Shown: positions 25,208 to 35,179, numbered from the stretch's first letter. The stretch: 40,319 bases of DNA from Betaproteobacteria bacterium HGW-Betaproteobacteria-6 (GCA_002842145.1 PHCF01000051.1:1-40319); one strand, 5' to 3'. Numbers and translations are program-made. Notes: a model not told the origin generated them from the sequence alone.

Positions 25208-26597
25208 ATGCGTCTCCTTCGTTTGCTCAAGACGCCTCGCCCTCGAATCGCTCGGCCCCATTTTCGTCAAGTTCGGCCAGGTGCTATCGACCCGGCGAGA
25301 CCTCATGCCGATGGACATTGCCGACGAGCTCGCCAAACTGCAGGATCGCGTCCCGCCATTCGCCTCCGACCTCGCCCTGGCCGAAATCGAAAAGGCGTAT
25401 GGCCGGCCAGCCAGCGAGGTTTTCGCCGAATTCGATCCAACGCCGATCGCCTCCGCATCAATCGCCCAGGTTCATTTCGCCAAGCTGCGCGCCGAAGACG
25501 GCGGTCATGAAGTCGCCGTCAAGGTATTGCGCCCCAACATGCTGTCGGTCATCGAGCACGATCTGGCGCTCATGGACAACCTGGCCATGCTGCTCGAAAA
25601 GCTGTGGGCCGACGGCAAACGCCTGAAACCACGCGAAGTGGTCGCCGAATTCGCCAAATATCTGCGCGACGAACTCGACCTCATGCGCGAGGCGGCCAAC
25701 GCTTCGCAACTCCGGCGCAATTTCACCGACTCCACCCTGCTCATCGTCCCCGAGATTTATTGGGATTTCTGCACGTCGACCGTCATGGTCATGGAGCGCA
25801 TGAAGGGCACGCCAATCTCGCAGACCGACAAGCTGCGCGCCGAAGGCATCAACCTCTCCAAGCTGTCCGCGGCCGGCGTCGAAATTTTCTTCACCCAGGT
25901 GTTCCGCGACGGCTTCTTCCACGCCGACATGCACCCCGGCAATATCTTCGTCGCCCCCGATGGCCGCTACATCGCGCTCGACTTCGGCATCGTCGGCACC
26001 CTGACCGATTCCGACAAGAATTACCTGGCCCAGAACTTCCTCGCCTTCTTCCGCCGTGATTACAAGCGCGTCGCCGAGGCTCACATCGAATCCGGCTGGG
26101 CACCCAAAGACACCCGGGTCGACGAATTCGAGGCGGCCATCCGCGCCGTCTGCGAACCGATCTTCGACCGGCCGCTCAAGGACATTTCCTTCGGCAAGGT
26201 GCTGCTCCGCCTGTTCCAGACCTCGCGCCGCTTCAACGTCGAGATCCAGCCGCAACTGGTCATGCTGCAGAAGACGCTGCTCAACATCGAAGGCCTCGGT
26301 CGCCAGCTCGACCCCGAACTCGACCTGTGGACCACCGCCAAACCTTTCCTCGAACGCTGGATGAGCGAGCAGATCGGCTGGCGCGGACTGATCCGCGGAT
26401 TCAAACAGGAAGCCCCTTATCTGGCGCGTACCCTTCCGCAGTTGCCACGCCTGGTCCATCAGGCGCTGGCCCAGCCGGCCAGGGCTGACCTGCAACCGCA
26501 GATCGATCGCCTGATCGCCGCCCAGCAACAGCAAAACCGCTGGCTGGCCATCATCGCCCTGCTCCTCGCCCTACTCGTCGGCGCCCTGGTTTACTGA
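25208..26597 (+). pseudogene. ubiB: ubiB, ubiquinone biosynthesis kinase-like protein, disrupted near its N-terminus
   Basis: UbiB is an atypical ATPase/kinase of the ABC1/ADCK family needed for aerobic ubiquinone synthesis. ATG 25208 reads MRLLRLLK, the normal UbiB start, and then the frame runs out of register. The family sequence resumes in another frame at 25233 ([28 protein letters not shown]) and is intact to the stop: [18 protein letters not shown], the VAVKVLRP lysine, [20 protein letters not shown], and a C-terminal membrane hairpin ([18 protein letters not shown]). About 40 residues of the usual N-terminus are missing and the loss is out of frame. Automatic annotation would extend the frame to a false start near 25089. 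Real pseudogene or assembly deletion. Confidence 0.75.
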
Positions 26598-26603
26598 TCG
26601 CCG

Positions 26604-29600
26604 ATGGCCGTCGTCAACCTCACCACCTTCACTGAAGAAAACGTCGCCGAGTGGTTCGCCACACGCGACATCAACAAGGCACGGCCTTACGTCGACCTGG
26701 TGCGCGACCTGAATATCGAGGGCAGCCAGATGCGGGCGCTTGTACCGGGTTCGTCGGCCGAGCCATACGTCGCACAGGCTTACCTGAGCCAGACCCAGAG
26801 CGGCGAGATGGCGGTAATCAGCCGCTGCACCTGCACTGCCGGCAAGCATTGCAAGCACGTTGCCGCCATGCTGCTCAAGGCCATCGAAGAGCGCAATCCG
26901 AAGGAGCGAGTCAGCAGCAGCGCCCTGTCCTGGCTCGAAGACCTGCGTCGCGTCTCGGTTGCCGTCGCCAAGAAAAAAGCCCGACCAGCCAGCGCCCGCC
27001 AGCAGCTTTTCTACATCCTGAAATGGACGGCCGACAAGCGCCAGTTCGGCATTGAAATTCGCAAGGGCAAGTACCCGGAGAGCGCCGAGGAATGGTGGAA
27101 GGTGGACCGCGCGCTGATTACCCCGCCGCAGTTCGTCAATGAAGAAGATCTCGGCATCCTGCGCCTGATCTGGGCGGACCGTGGCCACGAAACCGGTTTG
27201 CGGGCCTTTGGCCTGGGTCCCAAGAACGGCGCCGAAATCCTGCAACGCATGGCGGCCAGCCACCGGCTTTATCCCGAGGATGATCTCGGCCTGCCGCTCA
27301 ACGCCGGACCGACCCGGCCGGCCAGCATCGGCTGGCTGGTTGACGGCATGGGATTCCAGCGACCGCACCTGAAGCCGGAGCCGTCGGCCGAGATGATTGT
27401 CGCCGTCGATCCGCCCTGGTACATCGATCTCGCCGAGGGCGAAGCAGGGCCGCTGGAAGTGACCGGCAATCCGGATGTGATCAACCGCCTGTTCTCGTTG
27501 CCGCCGCTATCGGCCAACGAAGCGGCGCTGGTCGCCGAGGCGCTGTCCGAACTGGCGCCCGACCTGCCGTTGCCCGGCTCGGATGCCGGCGCCCGCTTGC
27601 GTTTGGTCGACGCGCCGCTGATTCCGATCCTCCAGCTGGAAACCCTGCACACGCACGGCCACCGCGCCTGGCGCGGCTATCCGCAGAATTTTGGCGGCGG
27701 CCCCTTCGACGTTGCCAAGATCGTTTTCCGCTATGGCGATGCCGACGTCCGGCCGGAAGAGAAGAGCGAGTTCATCACCCTGCCGGAAGGCGAAACCATC
27801 CGCCTGAAACGTCGCCCCGAGGATGAGGCGAAGGCCCTGCAGGCCCTCGAGGGCTGCGGCCTGCAGAAGATTCCCGGGCACACCCTGCACACTTTCGGCA
27901 GCCCGCCGGAAGGCATTTACGGCCTGGCCGAAGAGGCGAGCTGGGTGCCCTTCATGCAGGACGGCACGCTGCGCCTCAAGGAAGCCGGCTGGCAGGTCGA
28001 GTTTCCCGAGGATTTCCGTCACCACGTCATCGAGGTCGACGGCTGGGAAGCGGAACTTTACGAAGCCGACAATGGCTGGTTCAACCTCGACATGGGCGTC
28101 ATGGTCGAAGGCGAGCGCCTGCCGCTGGCCCCCCTGCTCGCCAATCTGTTCCGCACCGACCCGCGCTGGCTGGAAGCGGCCGAGCTCGAGCGGGTTCCCG
28201 ACAACGAGGGCATCGATCTCTACACCAGCCGCGGCAAACGCCTGCGCGTCCCGGCCGGTCGCCTCAAGCCGCTGGCCGCGACGTTGATCGACCTGTTCGA
28301 TGGATTCACCGGCGGCAACACGCTGCGTCTGTCGCGCTTCGATGCGCCGCGACTGGCCGAACTGTCCGACATCAGCCGCTGGCAGTTCCGCGGCCAGAGC
28401 GACATCATGGCCCTGGCCGAACGCCTGCTCAAGGCGCAGGGCATCGGCGACGTCGAGCCGCCAGCCGGTTTCATGCTCGAACTCCGCCCTTACCAGAAGG
28501 AAGGCCTGGCCTGGCTGCAGTTCCTGCGCGAACACAACCTGTCGGGCATCCTCGCCGACGACATGGGCCTTGGCAAGACGGCTCAGACGCTGGCCCATCT
28601 GCTCATGGAAAAGGAAGCCGGGCGCCTCGACAAGCCGGCCCTGATCATTCTGCCGACCTCACTGATCTTCAACTGGAAGAACGAGGCGGCGCGTTTCGCC
28701 CCCGCCCTCAAGGTGCTGTCGCTGCATGGCCCGGAACGCAAGGTTCTCTTTCCGCAGATCATGCAGCACGACGTGGTGCTGACGACCTATCCGCTGCTCT
28801 GGCGCGACGCCGAAGAGTTGATGCAGCACAGCTACCACCTGCTCATTCTCGACGAGGCGCAGACGGTCAAGAATGCCCAAAGCCAGAGCGCCGAGGCCGT
28901 GCGCAAGGTCGATGCCCGGCATCGCCTGTGCCTGACCGGTACGCCGCTGGAGAACCATCTCGGCGAACTGTGGAGCCAGTTCGACTTCCTGCTGCCGGGT
29001 TTCCTCGGCACCAGCAAGCAGTTCACCCGCCACTGGCGGACGCCGATCGAAAAGCAGGGCGACCTCCGTCGCCGCACCCTGCTCGCCCGCCGTATCCGGC
29101 CCTTCATCCTGCGCCGCAAGAAGGAAGACGTCGCCCAGGAACTGCCGCCGAAAACCATCATCGTGCGCAGCGTCGAACTCGAGGGCGCCCAGCGCGACCT
29201 GTACGAAACGGTGCGCGCCGCGATGGATGCCAAGGTCCGCGACGAAATCGCCAACCGCGGCTTTGCGCGCAGCCAGATCGTCATCCTCGACGCCCTGCTC
29301 AAGCTCCGCCAAGTCTGCTGCGACCCGCGCCTGGTCAAGGCCACCGCGGCCCGCAAGGTTCCCGAACGGGCCAAGCTCGACCTGCTCATGGCCATGCTGC
29401 CCGAACTCGTCGACGAAGGCCGACGCGTCCTCGTCTTCTCGCAGTTCACCAGCATGCTGGCGCTCATCGAGCACGAACTGGACAAGGCCGGCATCGCCTA
29501 CGTCACACTGACCGGCGATACGGTCGACCGCGAAGTGCCGATCCGCCGCTTCCAGGACGGCGAAGTGCCGATTTTCCTGATCAGTCTCAAGGCCGGCGGC

Positions 29601-29882
29601 GTCGGTCTCAACCTGACTGCCGCCGACACCGTGATCCACTACGATCCGTGGTGGAACCCGGCCGTCGAAAACCAGGCCACCGACCGCGCCCACCGCCTCG
29701 GTCAGGACAAGCCGGTCTTCGTCTACAAACTGATCGTCAGCGGCAGCATCGAGGAAAAGATCCTCGCCCTGCAGGAGCGCAAGGCCGAACTGGCGGCCGG
29801 CATCCTGTCCGACGACTATCGCGTCGACATCAAGTTCGGCACCGACGATCTTGCCGCGCTGTTCGAACCGCTGCCCGATTGA
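26604..29882 (+). CDS. SWIM zinc-finger SNF2-family DNA helicase
   Basis: A 1092-aa ATPase. Near residue 75 CTCTAGKHCKHVAAML fits a SWIM zinc motif (CxC...CxH). A long middle region of unknown fold follows. The C-terminal 450 residues are a complete SNF2 motor: ADDMGLGKTAQTLAHL (motif I), LILDEAQTVKN (II), LCLTGTPLENHLGELWSQFDFLLPG (III), then LVFSQFTSMLALIEHEL, SLKAGGVGLNLTAADTVIHYDPWWNP and QATDRAHRLGQ (V-VI). Such proteins translocate on duplex DNA; the role is unknown, perhaps in repair or remodelling. It starts 6 bases after ubiB. A dispersed repeat begins at its stop codon. Confidence 0.93.
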   Translation: MAVVNLTTFTEENVAEWFATRDINKARPYVDLVRDLNIEGSQMRALVPGSSAEPYVAQAYLSQTQSGEMAVISRCTCTAGKHCKHVAAMLLKAIEERNPKERVSSSALSWLEDLRRVSVAVAKKKARPASARQQLFYILKWTADKRQFGIEIRKGKYPESAEEWWKVDRALITPPQFVNEEDLGILRLIWADRGHETGLRAFGLGPKNGAEILQRMAASHRLYPEDDLGLPLNAGPTRPASIGWLVDGMGFQRPHLKPEPSAEMIVAVDPPWYIDLAEGEAGPLEVTGNPDVINRLFSLPPLSANEAALVAEALSELAPDLPLPGSDAGARLRLVDAPLIPILQLETLHTHGHRAWRGYPQNFGGGPFDVAKIVFRYGDADVRPEEKSEFITLPEGETIRLKRRPEDEAKALQALEGCGLQKIPGHTLHTFGSPPEGIYGLAEEASWVPFMQDGTLRLKEAGWQVEFPEDFRHHVIEVDGWEAELYEADNGWFNLDMGVMVEGERLPLAPLLANLFRTDPRWLEAAELERVPDNEGIDLYTSRGKRLRVPAGRLKPLAATLIDLFDGFTGGNTLRLSRFDAPRLAELSDISRWQFRGQSDIMALAERLLKAQGIGDVEPPAGFMLELRPYQKEGLAWLQFLREHNLSGILADDMGLGKTAQTLAHLLMEKEAGRLDKPALIILPTSLIFNWKNEAARFAPALKVLSLHGPERKVLFPQIMQHDVVLTTYPLLWRDAEELMQHSYHLLILDEAQTVKNAQSQSAEAVRKVDARHRLCLTGTPLENHLGELWSQFDFLLPGFLGTSKQFTRHWRTPIEKQGDLRRRTLLARRIRPFILRRKKEDVAQELPPKTIIVRSVELEGAQRDLYETVRAAMDAKVRDEIANRGFARSQIVILDALLKLRQVCCDPRLVKATAARKVPERAKLDLLMAMLPELVDEGRRVLVFSQFTSMLALIEHELDKAGIAYVTLTGDTVDREVPIRRFQDGEVPIFLISLKAGGVGLNLTAADTVIHYDPWWNPAVENQATDRAHRLGQDKPVFVYKLIVSGSIEEKILALQERKAELAAGILSDDYRVDIKFGTDDLAALFEPLPD

Positions 29883-29921
29883 CGGTTTTGGCCGTTTTTC
29901 GGTGTTGACCGTAGCAATCGG
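29881..29921 (+). repeat. Dispersed CGGTTGACCG repeat, copy 6 (after the SNF2 gene)
   Basis: Reads GGTTTTGGCCGTTTTTCGG, then TGTTGACCGTAGCAATCGG. It begins at the stop codon of the SNF2 gene and lies upstream of the DUF302 gene. CCG-TTTTT-CGG gives a three-base-pair stem, too weak for a confident terminator call. Confidence 0.75.
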
Positions 29922-29969
29922 GCATCGCCTAAAATAGCCGCATCAGTCATTGCTAATTCAGGAACTCGC

Positions 29970-30410
29970 ATGCGTCGGCTCGCCTTTCTGCTCTGCTTCG
30001 CCCTGGCCGCCACGGCCGCTCAGGCCGACGATGGCGTGGTCAGAAGAAAGGTCGGCAGCAATTTTTCCGACACGCGCGATGCCATCGTTTCGGCCATCGA
30101 GAGCCGCGGACTGGTCGTCAGCTACACGGCGCACATCGCCGACATGCTCGACCGTACCGGCGCCACCCTCGGCGCTACCCGCCGGGTTTTCGAGCATGGC
30201 GAAACCATCGGATTCTGCTCGGCCGTGCTCTCCCGCAAAATGCTCGAACTCGACCCGCACAACATTGTGCTCTGTCCCTTCGCCATTTCGGTCTACTCGC
30301 TGCCCGGCGAAACCGGCACGACCTGGGTGGCCTATCGCCAGCCGACAGGCCCGGCAGCCGCGCTGGTCGCCCCCTTGCTCAATGACATTTCGGCCGAGGC
30401 GGCATTTTGA
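29970..30410 (+). CDS. Exported DUF302 protein
   Basis: A 146-aa protein with signal peptide MRRLAFLLCFALAATAAQA and mature start DDGVVRRKVGSNF. The body fits the DUF302 fold (SDTRDAIVSAIESRGLVVSYTAHIADMLDRTG, HNIVLCPFAISVYSL, TWVAYRQPTGPAAALVAPLLNDIS). Two cysteines lie in the mature part. Family function is unknown, though it often occurs near redox or cytochrome genes. It is flanked by two copies of the dispersed repeat in the same orientation, 29881-29921 and 30405-30446, which makes a cassette-like unit. Convergent with the histidine kinase gene. Confidence 0.88.
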   Translation: MRRLAFLLCFALAATAAQADDGVVRRKVGSNFSDTRDAIVSAIESRGLVVSYTAHIADMLDRTGATLGATRRVFEHGETIGFCSAVLSRKMLELDPHNIVLCPFAISVYSLPGETGTTWVAYRQPTGPAAALVAPLLNDISAEAAF

Positions 30411-30446
30411 TTTTGGGCTGTTTTTCCGGTTGACCGTAGCAATCCG
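30405..30446 (+). repeat. Dispersed CGGTTGACCG repeat, copy 7 (after the DUF302 gene)
   Basis: Reads GATTTTGGGCTGTTTTTC, then CGGTTGACCGTAGCAATCCGG, with a perfect core. It overlaps the DUF302 stop and lies just before the end of the histidine kinase gene. Copies 6 and 7 share the extension ATC(C)GG after the core. Confidence 0.75.
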
Positions 30447-30455
30447 GCCAGCAGC

Positions 30456-33011
30456 TCAGGCGCGGTTGTCGCCGCCCAGCCAGTGAAACAGGGCCGAATA
30501 AAGCAGGTCCGGACTAACCGGCTTGGAGACAAAATCGTTCATCCCGGCCTGCAGGCACTGCTGGCGATCCTCGGCAAAGGCATTGGCGGTCATGGCCAGG
30601 ATAGGCACGTTTCGACGGTCGGCCATCTGACGGATGCGCCGGGTCGCTTCCAGCCCGTCCATGCGCGGCATCTGCATGTCCATGAGGACCAGGCCGTAAT
30701 CATTCTTGCTAACCTTGTCGACTGCCTCAACGCCATCCGCGGCGATATCGATGGCCAGACCAACGTCTTCGAGCAGCATTTTCGCCACTTCGCGGTTGAT
30801 CGGTTCGTCCTCGACCAGGAGGATCTGTCGGCCGCCAAACTGGCTGCGCAGCATGGCCTCGACATCGCCGCCCTGATCCGGCACGACCGCTTTCATGCTA
30901 TCCGGCTGCGGTTTTTTCAGGCGCGCCGTAATCCAGAACATGCTGCCCTTGCCCGGCGTGCTTTCGGCCCCCGCCTCGCCGCCCATCAACGCCGCCAGAT
31001 GCCGGGTTATTGCCAGCCCGAGGCCGGTACCGCCGTACCGGCGGGTGGTCGAGACATCCGCCTGCTCGAACGGTAAAAACAACCGGGCCAACGCTTCCGG
31101 CTCGATGCCGATGCCGGTGTCCGAGACCTCAAGCCGGATCAGCACGCTCTCCGCGCTGTCCTCAAGCACCTTGCCATGCAAGCCAATGGTGCCGCTCTCG
31201 GTGAACTTGATGGCGTTGTTGGCGTAGTTGAGCAGCGCCTGACGCAGCCGCGTCGCATCGCCCAGCAAGCAGCCCGGCAGTACAGCCGACTCGACGCGCA
31301 GGGCGAGGTTTTTGTCGCGCGCCGGCCCGGCCAGTATTTCGGCGACTTCATTCATCAGGCGCGGCAGCATGAGCGGTGCCTCCTCAAGCACCAATTTGCC
31401 CGCCTCGATCTTGGATAGATCGAGAATGTCATCAATGATCGCCAGCAGATGCTGGCCAGAAGCCTCAATACGACTCAGCGGCACCTTCAGAGCATCAGCC
31501 ACGCCACCGCGGCGCATCAGGTAAACCGAACCGAGAATGGCATTCATCGGCGTCCGTATCTCGTGGCTCATGTTGGCCAGGAAAGTGCTCTTCGCCTTGG
31601 TCGCCGACTCGGCCAGATCCTTCGCTTCGCGCAACTCCTGCTCAACCCGCTTGCGTTCGCTGATGTCGCTGACGAAAGTGATGAAACACGCCGGCTCGGC
31701 GACCGTCTCCGGCCGGAAATAAATATTGAGGTGGACCGGGATCAAGTGGCCGTCGCGGTGGCGGTTCCAGGAATCCAGGCTGGCGCGGCCTGTCTGTCGT
31801 ATTTCTGCCGTCGCCTCGACAAACCCTCCCTGCGGGAACCCCGGGTCAATATCCGGCACGGTCAGGCGGAGCAGCTCGTCCACCGAATAGCCGAGGATCT
31901 CTGCCGCAACGTGATTGACGTAGACGAAGCGCCCCTCCGTATCGACCCAATGGATGCCCAGCCCCACCCGGTCCATTGCAAACTGGGTCTGCTCCAGCCG
32001 GGCATTGGCCTGCGCCAGGTCGCGCGTGCGCTCACCTACCATCGCTTCAAGATGGCGCCGATGCTTTTCCAGCTCCGCCTCGCTATTGCGCAACGCTTCC
32101 TCGACGCGCCGGCGCTCGGTAATTTCCCGTGCCACGCCGAGGACGCCGATCAAATGCCCATCCTTGTCGCGCATCGGCGTCTTGATCGTCTCGAACAACC
32201 CGCGATAGCCGTTATCGGCGAAAGTCAGCCACTCCTCATTCACCGTCGGACCGCCGGCCGCCGCCGCAGCCCGGTCGTTGGCGCGGAAAAACTCGGCCAG
32301 TTCGTGGCTGACGAAATCGTCGTCGGTGCGCCCGATAATGTCGTATTCACTCGCGTTGTAAAGGCGCGAAAAGGTCGGATTACACGACAGATAAACGCCA
32401 TTCGGATCCTTGACCCAGGCCAGATCGGGAATCGCGGCATAGAGCGAATCGAGAAAAGCCCGCTCGCGCTCGCTCTGGGCCAGCGCCACCGCCAGTTCGG
32501 CCCGCGCATCGTCCCGGTCATTGGCCAGTGCCTGTGTCAATCGTTCATTATTGCGGCAAAGAATGACCGCCTTGGCCAGATTGGCCAGCACCGGCTGGAA
32601 TATTTGCGTCAGCGGCAGCTCGGATGCCGGTGCGCCGGGGGATAACAGCAGGATGGTGTACTGCTCGTCCACGGGCAGACGAAGACAGTAAACATACTGC
32701 TCGTCGAGCGAAAAGGCGCGCAGCAAGTCGGCGTCATCGAGCAACGCCACCTTGCCGGAACACAGGCCGGCCGGCAGGTTGAAAACCGTGCCATGGCGCT
32801 CGGCGAGCAAGTAATCGCCAATTGACGTTTCGAGCGTGGCCGCCCCGCCGAACTCCGTAAGCTTCGCTCCGGCCAGCACGACACCAGTCGGAAAAGAGGT
32901 ATGAAAAAGCAGACGCTGCAGCGTTTTGATGAACAGGCTGTTGAGTCCGAGCTCACCACCTATGGTCAGCGAGAGGTCATACAGAACGCTGAGAACCTGC
33001 TCACGAATCAT
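30456..33011 (-). CDS. Hybrid sensor histidine kinase (GAF-like, two PAS, HisKA, HATPase, receiver)
   Basis: A 851-aa cytosolic kinase with no membrane segments. Residues 1-175 are a GAF-like region. Then come a PAS domain ([19 protein letters not shown]), a coiled coil, a second PAS ([20 protein letters not shown]), HisKA with [18 protein letters not shown] (phospho-His), HATPase ([36 protein letters not shown]) and a C-terminal receiver ([31 protein letters not shown]). I chose ATG 33011, which overlaps the FIST gene stop by ATGA. This coupling suggests the FIST protein controls it, as in NosP-NahK pairs. The phospho-acceptor partner is not in the window. Confidence 0.93.
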   Translation of the reverse strand: MIREQVLSVLYDLSLTIGGELGLNSLFIKTLQRLLFHTSFPTGVVLAGAKLTEFGGAATLETSIGDYLLAERHGTVFNLPAGLCSGKVALLDDADLLRAFSLDEQYVYCLRLPVDEQYTILLLSPGAPASELPLTQIFQPVLANLAKAVILCRNNERLTQALANDRDDARAELAVALAQSERERAFLDSLYAAIPDLAWVKDPNGVYLSCNPTFSRLYNASEYDIIGRTDDDFVSHELAEFFRANDRAAAAAGGPTVNEEWLTFADNGYRGLFETIKTPMRDKDGHLIGVLGVAREITERRRVEEALRNSEAELEKHRRHLEAMVGERTRDLAQANARLEQTQFAMDRVGLGIHWVDTEGRFVYVNHVAAEILGYSVDELLRLTVPDIDPGFPQGGFVEATAEIRQTGRASLDSWNRHRDGHLIPVHLNIYFRPETVAEPACFITFVSDISERKRVEQELREAKDLAESATKAKSTFLANMSHEIRTPMNAILGSVYLMRRGGVADALKVPLSRIEASGQHLLAIIDDILDLSKIEAGKLVLEEAPLMLPRLMNEVAEILAGPARDKNLALRVESAVLPGCLLGDATRLRQALLNYANNAIKFTESGTIGLHGKVLEDSAESVLIRLEVSDTGIGIEPEALARLFLPFEQADVSTTRRYGGTGLGLAITRHLAALMGGEAGAESTPGKGSMFWITARLKKPQPDSMKAVVPDQGGDVEAMLRSQFGGRQILLVEDEPINREVAKMLLEDVGLAIDIAADGVEAVDKVSKNDYGLVLMDMQMPRMDGLEATRRIRQMADRRNVPILAMTANAFAEDRQQCLQAGMNDFVSKPVSPDLLYSALFHWLGGDNRA

Positions 33012-34171
33012 GTTGCCGGCCAGGGGGAACAAACCAGCGTCGCGTTGTGGAACATCGGATAGCCCCAGCGTACCGTGCTGCCGATTTCACCCAGCGACAA
33101 GGCCCCCGCCATTTCGCTCACGCCGCTTTCCGCCTGCAGTTCGGCCAACTCTTTCTCGGCATCATCACCCAGATGCATACGCCGACCAGCGCAGTAAAAC
33201 GTCAGCAATTGCGTTCCCTGCAAAGCACCATGCGCACCGCGCAGATGATCCGCCAGCCGGGCAATGCACCCATCCGCACCGGCCGCAGGCGCACGCAGCA
33301 ACACCAGCATGGCGTTTTCGGGAATTTCGCCGACGCAGTACAGCGAACCGTCGTCAGTCAAGGCCACGGGAATGCGCACTACGACGTCACCGTTGGCGCG
33401 CAGGATACCGAAGGGAAAGTGCACCGCGTATTCGTAAAAATTGTCGCGCGTCAGATCGATCCCGTATTGCGCCCGGATAATTTCCTGATAGACATCGAAG
33501 GCGGGCCGCCAGTCGATCATGGCGATGCGGTTTCCCTCGGTCGAGGTCGCACTCATCGCCCGCTCCGGTTGCGCAAAGCCATGCTCGAGCATCGGCGCCA
33601 TGGAGCCCGGGAGCAGGAGGCCGAGAACCCCATCGCCAACCAGTTGGGAGCCATCGAACAGGCACGGCATGGGTTGGAATGTCTCGCTGCCGGCGTTGAT
33701 GCCGCCGTATTCGACACGGTTCGAGAGGGTCAGGTAGATGCCGTCGAGTATGCTGGCCACGTTCGGGACCATGCCATCGAAAATCATGAATAAAGTTGGC
33801 TTTGGTGCCCCTGCCGGACAGGATTTCAGACCCTCACCAGCCGCCGCAACAATCTGCCCGGCAGCATCACCGGCCGTATTGACTGCTGGCAAAAGAAAAT
33901 ATGGCGGCATCTGATCGAAACAGAGCAACCAAGCGCCATGCGTAAGAAAGCGTTGTTCGCCGACAAGGGCGGGGAATATCCCGCCGGCCAGAGCCAGGCC
34001 GCGTTCCCGGCAAATTGCCTGCAGGACGGGCACCCCATCCTTTTCCGCTTCCGGCAACAGGGCAACAACACCCGCCCCGGCCAGCCTCGGGGACCATTCA
34101 TTCAACGCCTGTTCGATGGATTCACGATTCAATTCAACGTAACGCATCGATTTCACCGGCTGGCTATGCAT
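33008..34171 (-). CDS. FIST-domain sensor protein (candidate NosP-type NO sensor)
   Basis: A 387-aa FIST_N/FIST_C protein. Seen: [94 protein letters not shown] and [42 protein letters not shown], in that order. In several bacteria FIST proteins of the NosP group bind haem, sense NO and inhibit a neighbouring hybrid kinase; that role here is inferred from domain type and gene coupling. Starts at 34171 (MHSQPVKS) and 34147 ([10 protein letters not shown]) are both possible; neither has a strong ribosome site. cinA lies 54 bases upstream on the same strand. Confidence 0.85.
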   Translation of the reverse strand: MHSQPVKSMRYVELNRESIEQALNEWSPRLAGAGVVALLPEAEKDGVPVLQAICRERGLALAGGIFPALVGEQRFLTHGAWLLCFDQMPPYFLLPAVNTAGDAAGQIVAAAGEGLKSCPAGAPKPTLFMIFDGMVPNVASILDGIYLTLSNRVEYGGINAGSETFQPMPCLFDGSQLVGDGVLGLLLPGSMAPMLEHGFAQPERAMSATSTEGNRIAMIDWRPAFDVYQEIIRAQYGIDLTRDNFYEYAVHFPFGILRANGDVVVRIPVALTDDGSLYCVGEIPENAMLVLLRAPAAGADGCIARLADHLRGAHGALQGTQLLTFYCAGRRMHLGDDAEKELAELQAESGVSEMAGALSLGEIGSTVRWGYPMFHNATLVCSPWPAT

Positions 34172-34224
34172 GGCATTTTTTTGCTTTATGTTGTTTCCGA
34201 GTATCCCGGAAAACCCTGGACGCC

Positions 34225-34725
34225 TCAAGCGCTATAAGTAGCCGCCCCCACTCGCTCGATCAACCCCTTGAGCGCATGACGCACCGACTGTTCGCGAACC
34301 GACGCCCGGTCACCGCTGAACAGACAGGTTTGCGCCTCACAACCACCGTCCAGGCGCGCCCAGGCAAAGCAAACAGTCCCCACCGGCTTTTCCGGCGAAC
34401 CACCCCCCGGCCCGGCGACACCGGTAATTGCCACCGACCAGTCAGCCCGGCTATGGGCCAGAGCACCTTGCGCCATCGCCCGCGCCACCGCTTCCGAAAC
34501 AGCTCCGTGGCGCGCCAGCACGCTTTCGGGAACACTGAGCATGTCGACCTTCGCGGCGTTCGAGTAGGTCACGAAACCACGGTCGAACCACGTCGAACTG
34601 CCGGCAATTGCCGTCACCGACTGGGCGAACCAACCGCCGGTACAGGATTCGGCAGCCGCCAACCATTCGCCGCGCTCGACAAGCTGACATCCAAGATGTT
34701 CTGCGAGTATTTCCAAATCGTTCAT
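34225..34725 (-). CDS. pncC: CinA C-terminal-type nicotinamide-nucleotide amidohydrolase
   Basis: A 166-aa single-domain CinA/PncC protein, which converts NMN to nicotinate mononucleotide in the pyridine nucleotide cycle. Seen: LAAAESCTGGWFAQSVTAIAGSSTWFDRGFVTYSNAAK, and ITGVAGPGGGSPEKPVGTVCFAW, both family signatures. The N-terminal MoaB-like half of full CinA is absent, which is normal for proteobacterial PncC. Divergent from the small orphan at 34913. Confidence 0.94.
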   Translation of the reverse strand: MNDLEILAEHLGCQLVERGEWLAAAESCTGGWFAQSVTAIAGSSTWFDRGFVTYSNAAKVDMLSVPESVLARHGAVSEAVARAMAQGALAHSRADWSVAITGVAGPGGGSPEKPVGTVCFAWARLDGGCEAQTCLFSGDRASVREQSVRHALKGLIERVGAATYSA

Positions 34726-34845
34726 ACGCTCAATCCTAGCACGCGGGCGAAGTCCAAACTGGCTACGGCGCCATTGGCACCATCAATCCAATGTATCGGC
34801 GTTTTTGACTGGGTGAGCAAACCTAAAACCTGTGGAAAACCGACA

Positions 34846-34873
34846 TTGCAGCGCAGCATATTCGAGCTATACT
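34846..34873 (+). promoter_or_regulatory. Sigma-70-like promoter of the 60-aa orphan gene
   Basis: TTGCAG (34846-34851), a 16-base spacer, and TATACT (34868-34873), 39 bases before the ATG at 34913. Both boxes match the consensus at four to five of six positions. Confidence 0.55.
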
Positions 34874-34912
34874 CGTTGTGCAGGTAGAAAAATCCATAAA
34901 TCGAGAGCAGCC

Positions 34913-35095
34913 ATGAACGTCAAGATTCACTATCGCATCACTCAGGACCGCGCCGGCATTCCGCAGGACTACACGGGTGCCCGTCATTTCGTCGTGAGCG
35001 AAGGCGAAGCCGTGGAAGACACCGCTACGCACCAGCTGGCAACGGATTATCAGGTTCCGAAAAGCGCCGTCCAGATCTGCCGCATCGAAAGCTGA
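34913..35095 (+). CDS. Small orphan protein, 60 aa
   Basis: Starts MNVKIHYRITQDRAGIPQDY and ends VPKSAVQICRIES. I do not recognise it. The protein is soluble, mixed charge, with a single Cys near the end. The alternating pattern of the first 10 residues suggests a beta strand. ATG 34913 is preceded by GAGAGCAG. The longer open frame upstream, from 34832, covers the promoter and is not credible. It has its own promoter (34846-34873) and terminator (35126-35163), so it forms a single-gene unit and is probably real. Confidence 0.75.
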   Translation: MNVKIHYRITQDRAGIPQDYTGARHFVVSEGEAVEDTATHQLATDYQVPKSAVQICRIES

Positions 35096-35125
35096 GCAGA
35101 CGGCAGGCTTGGCCTCAAGCCAATG

Positions 35126-35163
35126 GCACGGAAGGCCCGCAAAGGCTGGGCCGTGCTTTTTTT
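35126..35163 (+). terminator. Rho-independent terminator of the 60-aa orphan
   Basis: GCACGG (35126-35131) pairs with CCGTGC (35151-35156), with an inner GCCC/GGGC pairing, followed by seven T. It lies 31 bases after the orphan stop. Confidence 0.75.
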
Positions 35164-35179
35164 CGCCCGACGGCATCAT

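Noticed and set aside
25208..25260. Programmed frameshift in ubiB
   Set aside because: No slippery heptamer is seen, and about 40 expected residues are missing, which slippage cannot explain.
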